A DNA stretch of 64,000 bases, from contig NZ_JAPFGB010000027.1 in assembly GCF_026241095.1 (NCBI RefSeq), positions 20,547 through 84,546 on the forward strand, in the 5' to 3' direction. Shown piece after piece: positions 28,762-38,409 of the stretch (positions are counted from its first letter, which is position 1; each line of letters starts with the position of its first letter). This DNA comes from Saccharopolyspora sp. NFXS83. Lineage in GTDB: Bacteria > Actinomycetota > Actinomycetes > Mycobacteriales > Pseudonocardiaceae. The notes below the pieces were generated by a model, which saw only the letters and a list, made by a program, of their open reading frames with translations, was not told the DNA's origin and did not search any database. The position numbers were made by a program, and so were the translations under genes.

Positions 28762-31700
28762 TCAGAACGCTTCGAAGCATCCCGCGCCGAGCAGGCCCTT
28801 GAGCTCTCCCTGCAGACCGCTCTCCGTGGACACGAAGTAGTCGCTGGACAGCGCCAGCCGCGTCACCCCGCGCGGTCCGCTGAGCTTCACGTGCACGGGG
28901 ACGTCGCCGGTGTGCGCCCGCAGGGTGCGCTTGAGCTCCCCGACCAGGGACTTGTCCACCCTGCTGGCCGGGACCTTGATCACGAACGCGGGGCTGGTGC
29001 CGGGGTCGGTCTCGGCGGCGGAGATGTCGACCGGCAGCGCGTCGGAGGCGAAGACGCTGATCGCGCCCTCCCGCTCGTTGATGCGCCCCTTGACCGCGAT
29101 GGCGGTGTCCTCCACCAGGCAGTCCGCGAACATCTCGTAGGACTTGGGGAAGAACAGCACTTCCACGCTGGCATCGAGGTCTTCGAGGGTGACGATCGCC
29201 CAGGGGCTGCCGTTCTTGTTGATGCGCCGCTGGATCCCCGAGATCATCCCGGCGATCTTGCACTGGTCCTTGCCGTCCCCGGAGCTCTGCCGCTCACCGC
29301 CGACGAGGTGGGCGATGCCGGTGTCCTGGTACGGCGCGAGCAGCCGCTCGGCCCCGTCCAGCGGGTGCGCGGAGACGTAGAGGCCGAGCATTTCCCGTTC
29401 GTAGGCCAGCAGTTGCTTGCGCGGCCACTCCTCGGGGGTGAACTGCAGGTGCGCCAGCGGCGACGAGTCCTCGGCGGCCTCGTCGTCGGAGCCGCCGCCG
29501 AACAGGTCGAACTGCCCGAGCGCTTCCTGCCGCTTGAGCCCGATCACCGCGTCGACGGCGGCTTCGTGGTGCTGCGCCAGCGACATCCGGGTGTGCCCGA
29601 GCGAGTCGAACGCGCCCGCCTTGATCAGCGATTCGATGACCCGCTTGTTGCAGGCCACCGTCTCGGACTTGTCGAGGAAGTCGGTGAACGAGGTGTAGCG
29701 GCTCTTCTCCTCGCGGACCTTGCAGATGGAGGCGACGACGTTGGAACCGACGTTGCGGATCGCGGTGAGCCCGAAGCGGATGTCGGAGCCGACGGCGGTG
29801 AAGTTGTTGCGGGAGTCGTTGACGTCCGGCGAGAGCACCTTCACGCCCATGCGGCGGCATTCGGCGAGGTACACGGCCATCTTGTCCTTGTTGTCACCGT
29901 TGGAGGTGAGCAGCGCCGCCATGTACTCGGCCGGGTAGTTCGCCTTCAGGTACGCCGTCCAGTACGCCACGAGGGCGTAGCCGGCCGCGTGCGACTTGTT
30001 GAAGGCGTACCCGGCGAAGGGCAGGACCGTGGACCACAGCTTGTCGATGGCCTCGTCGCTGAACCCCATGCCGAGCATGCCGTCGCGGAAGCCCTCGAAC
30101 TCCTGGTCCAGCACGGACTTCTTCTTCTTGCCCATGGCGCGGCGCAGGATGTCGGCTCGCCCGAGGCTGTACCCGGCGACCTTCTGCGCGATCGCCATGA
30201 TCTGTTCCTGGTAGACGATCAGGCCGTAGGTCTCGGCGAGGATGTCCTTGAGCGGCTCTTCGAGCTCCGGGTGGATCGGTTCGACGGGCTTCTTGCCGTT
30301 CTTGCGGTCGGCGTAGTCGAGGTGCGCGTTGACCTCCATCGGGCCCGGCCGGTACAGCGCGTTGGCCGCGACGACGTCGCCGAACTCGGTGGGCTGCATG
30401 CGCTTGAGCAGTTCCCGCATGCCGCCGCCTTCGAGCTGGAACACGCCCAGGCTCTCGCCGCGCGCCAGCAGCTCGTAGGTGGCCTTGTCGTCGAGCCCGA
30501 GGGTGGAGAGGTCGATCTCCAGGTCGTGGTTGGTCTTCACCGATTCCAGGGCGTCGCCGAGGATCGTGAGGTTCGACAGCCCCAGGAAGTCCATCTTCAG
30601 CAGGCCGATGGCCTCGCACGACGGGTAGTCCCAGCCGGTGATCACGGAGCCGTCGTCGCGCTGCCACAGCGGGACGGTGCCCAGCAGGTCCTGGGAGGAC
30701 AGGATGACCGCGCAGGCGTGCACGCCCGCGTTGCGGATCAGGCCTTCCAGTCCGCGCGCGGTGTCGAAGATCTGCGAGACGGCCTGGTCGGTCTCGATGA
30801 GGCTGCGCACCTCGGAGGCTTCGGCGTAGCGCTCGTGCTGCGGGTCGACGATGCCCGACAGCGGGATGTCCTTGGCGGCGATCGGCGGCGGCAGCGCCTT
30901 GGAGATCTTGTCCGCGATCGCGAAGCCGGGCTGGCCGTGGTGCACCCGCGCGGAGTCCTTGATCGCCGCCTTCGTCTTGATCTTGCCGAAGGTGATGACC
31001 TGGGCGACCTTGCCGCGGCCGTACTTGTCGATGGCGTACTGCAGCACCTCGTCGCGGCGCCGGTCGTCGAAGTCGAGGTCGATGTCCGGCGGGGAGTCGC
31101 GCTCCGGGTTCAGGAACCGCTCGAAGATCAGCCCGTGTTCCAGCGGGTCCAGGTTCGTGATGTGCAGGATGTAGGCCAGCAGCGAGCCCGCGGCCGAACC
31201 ACGGCCCGGCCCGACGTGGATGCCCTGCGACTTCGCCCACCGGGTCACGTCACCGACGACGAGGAAGTACGCGCAGTAGCCCTTCTTGTCCAGCACGTCG
31301 AGTTCGACGTCGACCCGGTCCAGCACGTCCTGGCTGGGCCCGTCCGGGTAGCGGCTGGGCAGGAATTCCTCGACCTCGGCGCGCAGCTGCTCCAGCTCGG
31401 ATTGGCCGCCTTCCACGGTGACGCGCGGCATCCGGTCCTGGAAGCTCCACACGTCCTCGTAGGACTCGACCATCTCCGCGACCAGCAGCGTGTTGTCCGC
31501 GGCGCCGGGGACCTCCTCGTCCCAGTACTGCCGCATCTCTTCGGCGGACTTGAGGTAGTAGCCGTCGCCGTCGAACTTGAACCGGCTGGAGTCGCTGAGC
31601 GTCTTGCCGGACTGCACGCACAGCAGCGCGCCGTGCGACTCGGACTGGTCGGCGGTCACGTAGTGGCTGTCGTTGGTCGCCAGCGGCTTCAGGTTCAGCT

Positions 31701-32352
31701 CACCAGCGATCTTGAGCAGGTTCTCCCGCACCGAGCGTTCGATGGGCAGCCCGTGGTCCATCAGCTCGAGGAAGAAGTTCTCCGCGCCGAAGATGTCCTT
31801 GTAGTCGGAGGCGGCCTGCAGCGCCTCCTTGTACTGCCGCAGCCGCAGCCGGGTCTGCACCTCGCCGGACGGGCAGCCGGTGGTCGCGATGATCCCCTCG
31901 GCGAACTCGGCGATCAGCTCCCGGTCCATCCGCGGCTTGCGGTACTGGCCTTCCATGCTGGCGCGGCTGGAGAGCGTGAACAGGTTGCGCAGCCCGGTCG
32001 CGTTGCGCGCCACCATCGTCATGTGCGTGTAGGCGCCGGCACCGGAGACGTCACCGCCCTCGCCGTACTCGTCGGTGCCGCGCTGCTTGGCCTCGCCCCA
32101 GAACACCGGTTTCTTGTGGTAGCGGCTGTTCGGCGCGATGTAGGCCTCGATGCCGATGATCGGCTTGATGCCGGTCTTCTTCGCCTGCTGGTAGAACTCG
32201 TCGGCCCCGAACATGTTGCCGTGGTCGGTCATGCCCACCGCGGGCATTTCGAGCCGCTTCGCCTCCTCGAACAGCGGGGCGACCTTCGCCGCACCGTCGA
32301 GCATCGAGTACTCGGTGTGCACGTGGAGATGAACGAAGGGATCGACGGGCAC
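28762..32352 (-). CDS. dnaE: DNA polymerase III alpha subunit
   Basis: 1196 residues, DnaE1 type. The N-terminal PHP domain (about 1-280) starts [19 protein letters not shown] and keeps its metal-binding motifs ([17 protein letters not shown]). The catalytic palm has the aspartates in [17 protein letters not shown]. Polymerase motifs include [23 protein letters not shown] and [11 protein letters not shown] helix-hairpin-helix region and a C-terminal OB fold ([28 protein letters not shown]) complete the replicative polymerase. GTG 32352, 6 nt after GGAGG, places the PHP motif at the right distance; frames further upstream are unconserved. Confidence 0.98.
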   Translation of the reverse strand: MPVDPFVHLHVHTEYSMLDGAAKVAPLFEEAKRLEMPAVGMTDHGNMFGADEFYQQAKKTGIKPIIGIEAYIAPNSRYHKKPVFWGEAKQRGTDEYGEGGDVSGAGAYTHMTMVARNATGLRNLFTLSSRASMEGQYRKPRMDRELIAEFAEGIIATTGCPSGEVQTRLRLRQYKEALQAASDYKDIFGAENFFLELMDHGLPIERSVRENLLKIAGELNLKPLATNDSHYVTADQSESHGALLCVQSGKTLSDSSRFKFDGDGYYLKSAEEMRQYWDEEVPGAADNTLLVAEMVESYEDVWSFQDRMPRVTVEGGQSELEQLRAEVEEFLPSRYPDGPSQDVLDRVDVELDVLDKKGYCAYFLVVGDVTRWAKSQGIHVGPGRGSAAGSLLAYILHITNLDPLEHGLIFERFLNPERDSPPDIDLDFDDRRRDEVLQYAIDKYGRGKVAQVITFGKIKTKAAIKDSARVHHGQPGFAIADKISKALPPPIAAKDIPLSGIVDPQHERYAEASEVRSLIETDQAVSQIFDTARGLEGLIRNAGVHACAVILSSQDLLGTVPLWQRDDGSVITGWDYPSCEAIGLLKMDFLGLSNLTILGDALESVKTNHDLEIDLSTLGLDDKATYELLARGESLGVFQLEGGGMRELLKRMQPTEFGDVVAANALYRPGPMEVNAHLDYADRKNGKKPVEPIHPELEEPLKDILAETYGLIVYQEQIMAIAQKVAGYSLGRADILRRAMGKKKKSVLDQEFEGFRDGMLGMGFSDEAIDKLWSTVLPFAGYAFNKSHAAGYALVAYWTAYLKANYPAEYMAALLTSNGDNKDKMAVYLAECRRMGVKVLSPDVNDSRNNFTAVGSDIRFGLTAIRNVGSNVVASICKVREEKSRYTSFTDFLDKSETVACNKRVIESLIKAGAFDSLGHTRMSLAQHHEAAVDAVIGLKRQEALGQFDLFGGGSDDEAAEDSSPLAHLQFTPEEWPRKQLLAYEREMLGLYVSAHPLDGAERLLAPYQDTGIAHLVGGERQSSGDGKDQCKIAGMISGIQRRINKNGSPWAIVTLEDLDASVEVLFFPKSYEMFADCLVEDTAIAVKGRINEREGAISVFASDALPVDISAAETDPGTSPAFVIKVPASRVDKSLVGELKRTLRAHTGDVPVHVKLSGPRGVTRLALSSDYFVSTESGLQGELKGLLGAGCFEAF

Positions 32353-32703
32353 GGGGCATCCTCCTGCGCGATCGGCCGGAACGAGCGCGGACCGTTTCGG
32401 CGGCGTCTCCTGGGCGCGGGCGCGCGAACCGGCCGGGAGAACCGGTCTCGGATCGCGGGTGCGCGACACCGGTCGGAACGACGGTGCGTGAACCACAGGG
32501 GACGGCCGCGGCGGTGCCGGACCGAGACAGCCTAACGCCAGGGCGGGATCAACTCGGCGACCCTCCCTGGCGTGCCGCGGATCGACTCCGGGCGTGATCG
32601 ATCCCGAATGCGACGAGCTCGACGGACGGTCCTCGCGAGATCCCGCGCCGAACTCTCCGCCCTTGCGGACGGTGATCGATCCGAGGGGGTAGCGTGGCTT
32701 GCC
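32353..32703. other. Divergent intergenic region dnaE / HTH-linker protein
   Basis: 351 bp without a supported gene; it must hold both promoters. One imperfectly placed dyad is visible: CGCCAGGG (32536-32543) with CCCTGGCG (32565-32572), loop 21 nt. Nothing else stands out. Confidence 0.5.
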
Positions 32704-33756
32704 GTGGCTGCACCTGATCCCGTGGACGTCCGTCTGCTGACCGCCGTCGCCGAATCCGGCCGTGCGGCGGTGCACGAGCTCGCGGGACGGCTCGGCATGG
32801 ACGTCCGGGACGTCGCCGCCCGGCTCGCGGTGTTATCCACGACCGGGCTGCCGATGGTGGTCGGCGTGGAGTGCGATCCGGTCGGCATCCGCAACGCCGT
32901 CGCCGCCGCGAACGCCTGGACCCAGGCCAGCGGCGGCTACCCGGTGTCCGGCCCCTACCCGGTGCAGAACCAGCCCAGTGGCGGCTACCAGGTGCACGGC
33001 GGCCCGAGCGGCTCCCACAGCGGCAGGCAGCCGGGCCCGGGCGGCGCTCCCAGCGGACCGCAGCCGTTCATCCCGGCCGGGCCGCCCGCGTCGTTCGGCC
33101 AGCCGGGCCAGCAGGCTCCGCCGCCGCAACCGGCTCCGCAGCAGCCCGCGCCGCAGATGAACACGTGGGGCCCACCGGGCTCGGCCTCGTGGGCGCGGGG
33201 GGATCAGCCGTCCGCGCCGCAACCCGGACAACCCCATTCCGGGCCGCAGCAGGCGAATCCGCAGCACCCGCAGGTGGCGAACGCGAACGCGCCCACCGCG
33301 AAGACCCCCGCACCGGCCCATCCCGCGTCGGCCCGCACCGGCAAGGTCGGCGGCAAGCTCGACGTGGACGGCCTGGAGGGCGAGCGGATCACCATCCAGC
33401 TCGTGGAGGTCGTCGATCCCGCCGACTTCCTGTTCACCGCCGCCGGCTACCAGCTGCAGGAGGGCGAGCGGGCGGTGGTCGTGCACACGGAGCTGACCAA
33501 CCGCAGCCCGATGCCGTTCACCTCGCTGCCGGACCTGTACCTGGTCCTGGTGGCCAAGGACGGCTCCACGGTCGGCAAGGCACCGGTGTCGTTGTCCTCC
33601 CGGCCGCCGCACCGCATCGGCGTCCCGCCGGGCGAGACCGCGGGCGGCCACACCGTCTACGTGCTCCCGGACGAGACCGAACTCTCCGCGGTCCGCTGGA
33701 CTCCTCGCCCCGGTGACGAGCAGCGAACCTTGACCTGGGACATCACCGACCTCTGA
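32704..33756 (+). CDS. HTH - disordered linker - beta-domain protein, unknown function
   Basis: 350 residues from GTG 32704. Residues 5-60 look like an AsnC-type winged helix ([51 protein letters not shown]). Residues 75-215 are low-complexity Pro/Gln/Gly with repeated GGYPVSG/GGYQVHG units. Residues 220-350 form a beta-rich domain resembling secreted DUF4352-type folds ([18 protein letters not shown]...[14 protein letters not shown]). No signal peptide or membrane helix is present, which is odd for that fold. GAGGGGG lies 16 nt upstream. Function not recognised; a DNA-binding or scaffold role is possible. Confidence 0.72.
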   Translation: MAAPDPVDVRLLTAVAESGRAAVHELAGRLGMDVRDVAARLAVLSTTGLPMVVGVECDPVGIRNAVAAANAWTQASGGYPVSGPYPVQNQPSGGYQVHGGPSGSHSGRQPGPGGAPSGPQPFIPAGPPASFGQPGQQAPPPQPAPQQPAPQMNTWGPPGSASWARGDQPSAPQPGQPHSGPQQANPQHPQVANANAPTAKTPAPAHPASARTGKVGGKLDVDGLEGERITIQLVEVVDPADFLFTAAGYQLQEGERAVVVHTELTNRSPMPFTSLPDLYLVLVAKDGSTVGKAPVSLSSRPPHRIGVPPGETAGGHTVYVLPDETELSAVRWTPRPGDEQRTLTWDITDL

Positions 33757-33917
33757 CGTGTCCCCGCTGCGAGCGGGCCGCCGGAGTTCCGCACCCCGGC
33801 CCCCGCCGCGGGCGAAGTCCGGGTCGCCCCGGGGTCATCCCGCACGTGTTGTTCACTTCCGGTCTTTAGCGTCGGAGTCGCCCGGCAGCACTTCCGAGCC
33901 GACCCTGGGGATTGATC

Positions 33918-34559
33918 GTGTCCGACGCCGTCTTGGACCTCGTGCACGCCGCGATGGGGTCGCCGTGGATCTACCTGGCGCTCGTCGCGTTCGTCGCGCT
34001 CGACGCGGTGCTGCCGAGCGTTCCCGGCGAGGTCCTGGTGGTGACCTGCGGGGTGTTCGCGATGTCCGGTACGCCGAACCTGGCCGGGGTGCTCGTGGCG
34101 GGCGCGGTCGGCGGGTTCGCCGGTGATCACCTCGCGTACCTGCTGGGCAGGCGGGCGGGCGGCGCGCTGCTGAACCGGCTGCCGCCGGGCTCGCGGCGCC
34201 GGAGGCCATTCGAGTGGGCGCGGCGGGCGCTGGCGCGGCGCGGCGGCTCCATCCTGATCGTGTGCCGGTTCGTGCCGGGTTGCCGCACCGCGGCGGCGAT
34301 GACCGCCGGGGCGAGCGGGATGCCGCTGCGCCTGTTCAGCACCTGCGCGGCGATCGGCGCCGCCGCCTATTCGGCGTACTTCACGCTGGTCGGGTGCTTG
34401 GGCGGAGCGGTGTTCCGGGACCACCCGTTGCCGGCGGTGCTGCTGGGCATCGGCTCGGCGCTGGTGATCGCCGGTGTCGTCGAACTGGTCCGCCTCGTGC
34501 TGCGCAGGCGCTCAGCGCGGCGTGCCGAGCCGGAGCGCGTCCCGGTCGGCGTGGACTGA
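33918..34559 (+). CDS. DedA/SNARE-associated family membrane protein
   Basis: 213 residues. GTG 33918 sits 7 nt after GGGG and is preferred to the in-frame TTG at 33912. The DedA core is seen: VFVALDAVLPSVPGEVLVV near the N-terminus, then AGDHLAYLLGRRAGG and the conserved ILIVCRFVPGCRTAAAMTAGASGM loop, with four to five membrane helices and a basic tail. DedA proteins act in lipid carrier or phospholipid scrambling and membrane homeostasis. The exact lipid is unknown. Confidence 0.88.
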   Translation: MSDAVLDLVHAAMGSPWIYLALVAFVALDAVLPSVPGEVLVVTCGVFAMSGTPNLAGVLVAGAVGGFAGDHLAYLLGRRAGGALLNRLPPGSRRRRPFEWARRALARRGGSILIVCRFVPGCRTAAAMTAGASGMPLRLFSTCAAIGAAAYSAYFTLVGCLGGAVFRDHPLPAVLLGIGSALVIAGVVELVRLVLRRRSARRAEPERVPVGVD

Positions 34560-34564
34560 GCCGG

Positions 34565-34987
34565 TCACCGCTCGCCGCGGCGGCGGCGCATCCAGCCGAG
34601 CGCCCCACCGCGGTCCTGCGGTTCCTGCCGCTCCCGCCGCTGCAAGGTGGGCCAGTCGCCCGCGTCTCCGGCCGCATCACCGGCGGGGTCGGCGCCGAGC
34701 ACTGCGGGACCGGCGCGACCGACGTCTTCAGCCGCGAGCAGTTCGGCCAGGCCCATCGCCCCCTGCTCGGCAGGCGCTTGCGCGGCCTCCGCGCTCCGGG
34801 CCTCGGAGTCCGCTCCAGGGGCGGCCCGGGGATCTGCGCGTTCGCCGGAGAGGCGCACCGGTTGCGTGGCCCGTTCCGACTCCGCAGGCCTTGCACCTTC
34901 GGTCAGCAGCGACCCGCTCCACGACATGCCCATCGGCGGCGTCGGCGTCTCATCGGCGAACTCCCGCCGCCGATCACCTTGGGTCAT
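34565..34987 (-). CDS. Hypothetical disordered protein
   Basis: 140 residues from ATG 34987 behind a strong GGGGAGGGG. Rich in Ala, Arg, Glu, Pro and Gly. It starts MTQGDRRREFADETPTPPMGMSW and ends in a basic WMRRRRGER tail. No domain or membrane helix was recognised. The good ribosome site, and an end 5 bp from the DedA-like stop in a tight tail-to-tail arrangement, support it as a gene. Function unknown. Confidence 0.55.
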   Translation of the reverse strand: MTQGDRRREFADETPTPPMGMSWSGSLLTEGARPAESERATQPVRLSGERADPRAAPGADSEARSAEAAQAPAEQGAMGLAELLAAEDVGRAGPAVLGADPAGDAAGDAGDWPTLQRRERQEPQDRGGALGWMRRRRGER

Positions 34988-35084
34988 CGCCCCTCCCCAT
35001 GATCCCGGGTGTTTCCCCCAAACTACGCGATCCCGCCCGCTCCGCGACGAAGTCGATCAGCGGCGCGACGAACCGGGCGCGGCG

Positions 35085-36017
35085 CTACGAGTCCTGCGCG
35101 CGCAGGGTGTCGATCGCGTCCTGCAGGTCCGCGGGGTATTCGCTGGTGAACGTCACCCAGCTGCCGTCGGCGGGGTGGTCGAAGCCGAGCATCCGCGCGT
35201 GCAGCCACTGCCGGGTCAGCCCCAGCTTGCGCGCGAGCACCGGGTCCGCGCCGTAGGTCAGGTCACCGGCGCAGGGGTGGCGCACCGCCGAGAAGTGCAC
35301 CCGGATCTGGTGGGTGCGCCCGGTCTCCAGCTTCACGTCCACCAACGACGCGGCGCGGAACGCCTCCACCGTCTCGTAGTGGGTGATGCTGGGCTTGCCG
35401 CCGCTGACCACGGCGAACTTGTAGTCGTGCCGGGGGTGCCGGTCGATCGGCGCGTCGATGGTGCCGCTGCTCGGATCGGGATGTCCCTGCACGAGCGCGT
35501 GGTAGCGCTTCTCCACGGTGCGTTCCTTGAAGGCCCGCTTGAGCACCGTGTAGGCGTGCTCGCTCTTGGACACGACCATGACGCCGGTGGTGCCCGCGTC
35601 GAGCCGGTGCACCACGCCTTGCCGCTCGGCCGCGCCGGAGGTCGCGATCCGGATCCCGGCGGCGGCGAGCCCGCCGATCACCGTCGGCCCTTCCCAGCCG
35701 GGGCTGGGGTGCACGGCGACCCCGATCGGCTTGTCCACGACGACGATGTCGTCGTCCTGGTGCAAGATTTTCAGGCCGTCCACCGGTACGGCGACGACTT
35801 CGGGTTCCGGCCGGGCCGGGGGCAGCGTGACCTCCAGCAGCCCGCCCGCCATCAGCCGATCCGACTTGCCGACCTGGGCGCCGTCGAGCAGCACTTCCCC
35901 GGATTCTGCGAGTCCGGCCACCGTGCTCCGGGACATCCCGAGCAGTTTCGCCAGGCCCGCGTCGACCCTCATGCCTTCCAGCCCGTCCGGGACCGGGAGC
36001 ATCCGCGATTCGCTCAC
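35085..36017 (-). CDS. rluD: RluD-family 23S rRNA pseudouridine synthase
   Basis: 310 residues. An N-terminal S4 RNA-binding domain ([31 protein letters not shown]) precedes the RluA-type catalytic domain with the active-site Asp D140 in [19 protein letters not shown]. The [22 protein letters not shown] and [12 protein letters not shown] motifs are intact. It isomerises uridines of 23S rRNA. GTG 36017 overlaps the lspA stop by 4 bp; lspA-rluD is the usual actinobacterial order. Confidence 0.95.
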   Translation of the reverse strand: MSESRMLPVPDGLEGMRVDAGLAKLLGMSRSTVAGLAESGEVLLDGAQVGKSDRLMAGGLLEVTLPPARPEPEVVAVPVDGLKILHQDDDIVVVDKPIGVAVHPSPGWEGPTVIGGLAAAGIRIATSGAAERQGVVHRLDAGTTGVMVVSKSEHAYTVLKRAFKERTVEKRYHALVQGHPDPSSGTIDAPIDRHPRHDYKFAVVSGGKPSITHYETVEAFRAASLVDVKLETGRTHQIRVHFSAVRHPCAGDLTYGADPVLARKLGLTRQWLHARMLGFDHPADGSWVTFTSEYPADLQDAIDTLRAQDS

Positions 36018-36727
36018 GCCTGGTCCTCGCGCTTCTTGCGCACGTGCACCGTGCCGTCGTAGTCCCGGCCGAGCAACGACATGAGGACCACGAGGATCCC
36101 GCCGCACACGATGGACGAGTCGGCGACGTTGAACACCGGCCACACGCTGCCGTCTGGTGAGAACAGCGACACGAAGTCCACGACGTGCCCGCGCAGCGGC
36201 CCCGGAGCCCGGAACAACCGGTCGGCCAGGTTGCCGCAGGCCCCGCCGAGCACCAGGCCGAGTCCGATGGCCCAACCGGTGGAACGCAGCTTCGGCGCCA
36301 GCCACACGATCACTCCGACGACCACGATCGCCAGCAGCGCCAGCAGCCAGGTCATGCCGGTGGCCAGCGAGAACGCCGCCCCCGGATTGCGCACCAGCAC
36401 GAGGTAGACCGCACCGCCGAACAGCTTCGTCGGCGGCTGGTTCTCCAGCGCCGCGACCGCGGCGACCTTCGTGAGCACGTCCGCGGTGAGCAGCACCGCG
36501 GCGACGCCGAACAGCAGCGCGAGCAGCTTGCGCGGCTGCGGCGAGCGCACCGCGGTGTCCCCGGTCGCCGGCTCGCCCTGTTCCACGGCGTCCTGCTCAC
36601 CGGAGGGCTGCGCGCCCGAGGGCTGTTCAGTCGGTCCCGACGCGGCCGATCCCGGCTCGGAGGCGTCCGCTCCGCTCGTGGCGGGGTTCGCTCCGGGCCG
36701 GTCGGGGTCGGACTGCTCGGTGTTCAC
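36014..36727 (-). CDS. lspA: Lipoprotein signal peptidase with long N-terminal extension
   Basis: 237 residues from GTG 36727, which has GGGGAG about 9 nt upstream; ATG 36736 is too close to it. SPase II core: four membrane helices with [26 protein letters not shown] and HVVDFVSLF...[11 protein letters not shown], carrying the two catalytic aspartates. It cleaves prolipoproteins after diacylglyceryl transfer. About 60 residues before the first helix are Pro/Glu/Gln/Ser-rich and absent from typical LspA (about 160-170 residues). Precedes rluD. Confidence 0.93.
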   Translation of the reverse strand: MNTEQSDPDRPGANPATSGADASEPGSAASGPTEQPSGAQPSGEQDAVEQGEPATGDTAVRSPQPRKLLALLFGVAAVLLTADVLTKVAAVAALENQPPTKLFGGAVYLVLVRNPGAAFSLATGMTWLLALLAIVVVGVIVWLAPKLRSTGWAIGLGLVLGGACGNLADRLFRAPGPLRGHVVDFVSLFSPDGSVWPVFNVADSSIVCGGILVVLMSLLGRDYDGTVHVRKKREDQA

Positions 36728-36770
36728 CCGGCCCATTCTCCCCGACCGCGGATCGGCCGTTCACAGCGGC

Positions 36771-38132
36771 TCACACCAGCGCGGCCGGGAACTCCCGCGG
36801 GTCGTCCACCGGAACCCACCGCCCGTCGACCTGCTCGTAGCGCCACTGCGGCCCGTAGGCCACCAGCCCGCGCAGGGCTCGCACGATGCGGTCCACGTGC
36901 TCGACGGTGGTGCCGAGGCCGAGGCTGATGCGGACCGCGCGCTGCTCACCGGAGCCGGCCAGCAGGTGCCGCACCGCCCGGTGCGCGCAGAACAACCCGT
37001 CCCGCACCCCGATCCCGTGCTCGGCCGCCAGGGCCGCCGCGATCAGTCCGGGGTCGTGGTCGTCGACGACGAAGCTGACCACGCCGACCCGGTCGTGCTC
37101 GGCGCCGAACAGGCTCAGCTCGCGCAGCCCCGGCACGCCGCGAAGTCCGCGGCGCAGGCGCTCCAGCAGCAGTTCCTCGTGCCCGGTGATCGCTTCCGCG
37201 CGTTCGGTGAGCGCGGCGCACGCCGTGGCGAGCGCGTGCACGCCCACGGTGTTCGGCGAGCCCGCCTCGTGCCGTTCGGGGCCGGTGTTCCAGTCGATCT
37301 CCCCGGTGTCCGGCACCGAGCGGGTCGCACCGCCGCCCGCCAGGTACGGCTCGGCGGCGTCCAGCCAGTCGTCCCGGCCGATGAGCGCCCCCGCGCCGAA
37401 CGGCGCGTACAGCTTGTGCCCGGACAGCACCACGTGGTCCACGCCGAGTTCCGCGATCCGCACCGGCCGGTGCGGGGCGAGCTGGGCGGCGTCGAGGACG
37501 GTCCGCGCCCCGTGCCGCCGGGCCACCCGCGCGAGTTCGGCGACCGGCCACACCTCGCCGGTCACGTTGGAGGCACCGGTGAGCACGGCGAGCTTCGGCC
37601 CGCCGGGGCAGTCGGCGAGCGCGGCGTCGAGCAGCCGCACCGCGTCCTGCGGGTCTTCGGGGATGCCGAGCGAGCGCACCCGGTCCCCGGCCCACGGCAG
37701 CAGCGCGGCGTGGTGCTCGGTGTCGAAGACCACCACCGAGGTGTCCGCGGGCAGCGCCGTCGCCAGCAGGTTCAGCGAGTCCGTGGTGTTCCGGGTGAAG
37801 ATCACCGAGTCGGTGCGGCGGGCACCGACGAATCGGCGCAGCACGTCCCGCGCCCCCTCGTAGACCCGCGTGCAGACCTGCGAGGCGAACCCGGCACCGC
37901 GGTGCACGCTGGCGTACCAGGGCAGCAGCTCGTTCACGGCGTCGCGCACCGCGTTCAGACAGGGCGCGCTGGCACCGTGGTCCAGGTTGGCGTACTCGAT
38001 GGTCCCGCCGGTGACCAGCGGAACCCGCAGCTGGGCGCCGACCACGGCGGGAACGGTCGGAACCGAGTCCACGATGGACCAGATCGGGATTCCGGCGGTC
38101 TCGTCGCGGCTGGAGCGGACGGCTGACGACAC
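36771..38132 (-). CDS. Class V PLP aminotransferase (cysteine-desulfurase-like), under a SAM-IV riboswitch
   Basis: 453 residues from GTG 38132, with AGGAGG 5 nt upstream. The PLP fold is clear: ANLDHGASAPCLNAV, FTRNTTDSLNLLA, DTEHHAALLPW, VLDAAQLAPHRPV and the Schiff-base lysine K240 in VLSGHKLYAPFGAGAL. It is closest to SufS/CsdA-like and isopenicillin-epimerase-like enzymes but lacks suf genes nearby. A SAM-IV riboswitch in its leader ties it to methionine/cysteine metabolism, so a cysteine or homocysteine lyase/desulfurase is a reasonable guess, not shown. lspA follows after 43 bp. Confidence 0.85.
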   Translation of the reverse strand: MSSAVRSSRDETAGIPIWSIVDSVPTVPAVVGAQLRVPLVTGGTIEYANLDHGASAPCLNAVRDAVNELLPWYASVHRGAGFASQVCTRVYEGARDVLRRFVGARRTDSVIFTRNTTDSLNLLATALPADTSVVVFDTEHHAALLPWAGDRVRSLGIPEDPQDAVRLLDAALADCPGGPKLAVLTGASNVTGEVWPVAELARVARRHGARTVLDAAQLAPHRPVRIAELGVDHVVLSGHKLYAPFGAGALIGRDDWLDAAEPYLAGGGATRSVPDTGEIDWNTGPERHEAGSPNTVGVHALATACAALTERAEAITGHEELLLERLRRGLRGVPGLRELSLFGAEHDRVGVVSFVVDDHDPGLIAAALAAEHGIGVRDGLFCAHRAVRHLLAGSGEQRAVRISLGLGTTVEHVDRIVRALRGLVAYGPQWRYEQVDGRWVPVDDPREFPAALV

Positions 38133-38206
38133 GATGCCTCCTGGGGCCTCACCGGGCCCGGAGCATTCGGGGCCCGCGCTTGCCGATCGCCCTGCGCGAT
38201 CGGCCA

Positions 38207-38285
38207 GGTCCTCACCCGGGGCACCCCACCGCGGTAGGAGGGTTGCCGGCCAGCAAACCGGGGTTTCCCGCTGGCACTCATGACC
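38207..38285 (-). promoter_or_regulatory. SAM-IV riboswitch
   Basis: Read on the minus strand, the element begins GGTCATGAGTGCCAGC (from 38285), continues with the paired AAACCCCGGTTTGCTGGC and the core CCGGCAACCCTCC, then CCGCGGTGGGGTGCC, and ends CCCGGGTGAGGACC (38207). This is the actinobacterial SAM-IV consensus almost base for base. The adjacent hairpin GCCGATCGC/GCGATCGGC matches its extra 3' stem. A GGCC-rich stem next to the AGGAGG of the aminotransferase gene suggests control of translation start: SAM present, gene off. Confidence 0.92.
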
Positions 38286-38359
38286 TTCGACCCGAAACTC
38301 TAAGGATCGATCTTGCGGCGCGCAACCGTCCCGCGCGAAGTGGGACCCGCGCCACGCCT

Positions 38360-38403
38360 GGTCCGGGCGGGCTCCCCTCGTTGGAGGCGAACCCGCCCGG
38401 ACC
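38360..38403 (-). terminator. Terminator downstream of ileS
   Basis: Perfect 12-bp arms GGTCCGGGCGGG (38360-38371) and CCCGCCCGGACC (38392-38403), 20-nt loop, beginning 6 bp past the ileS stop. It insulates the SAM-IV leader from ileS read-through. Confidence 0.8.
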
Positions 38404-38409
38404 GTTCGC

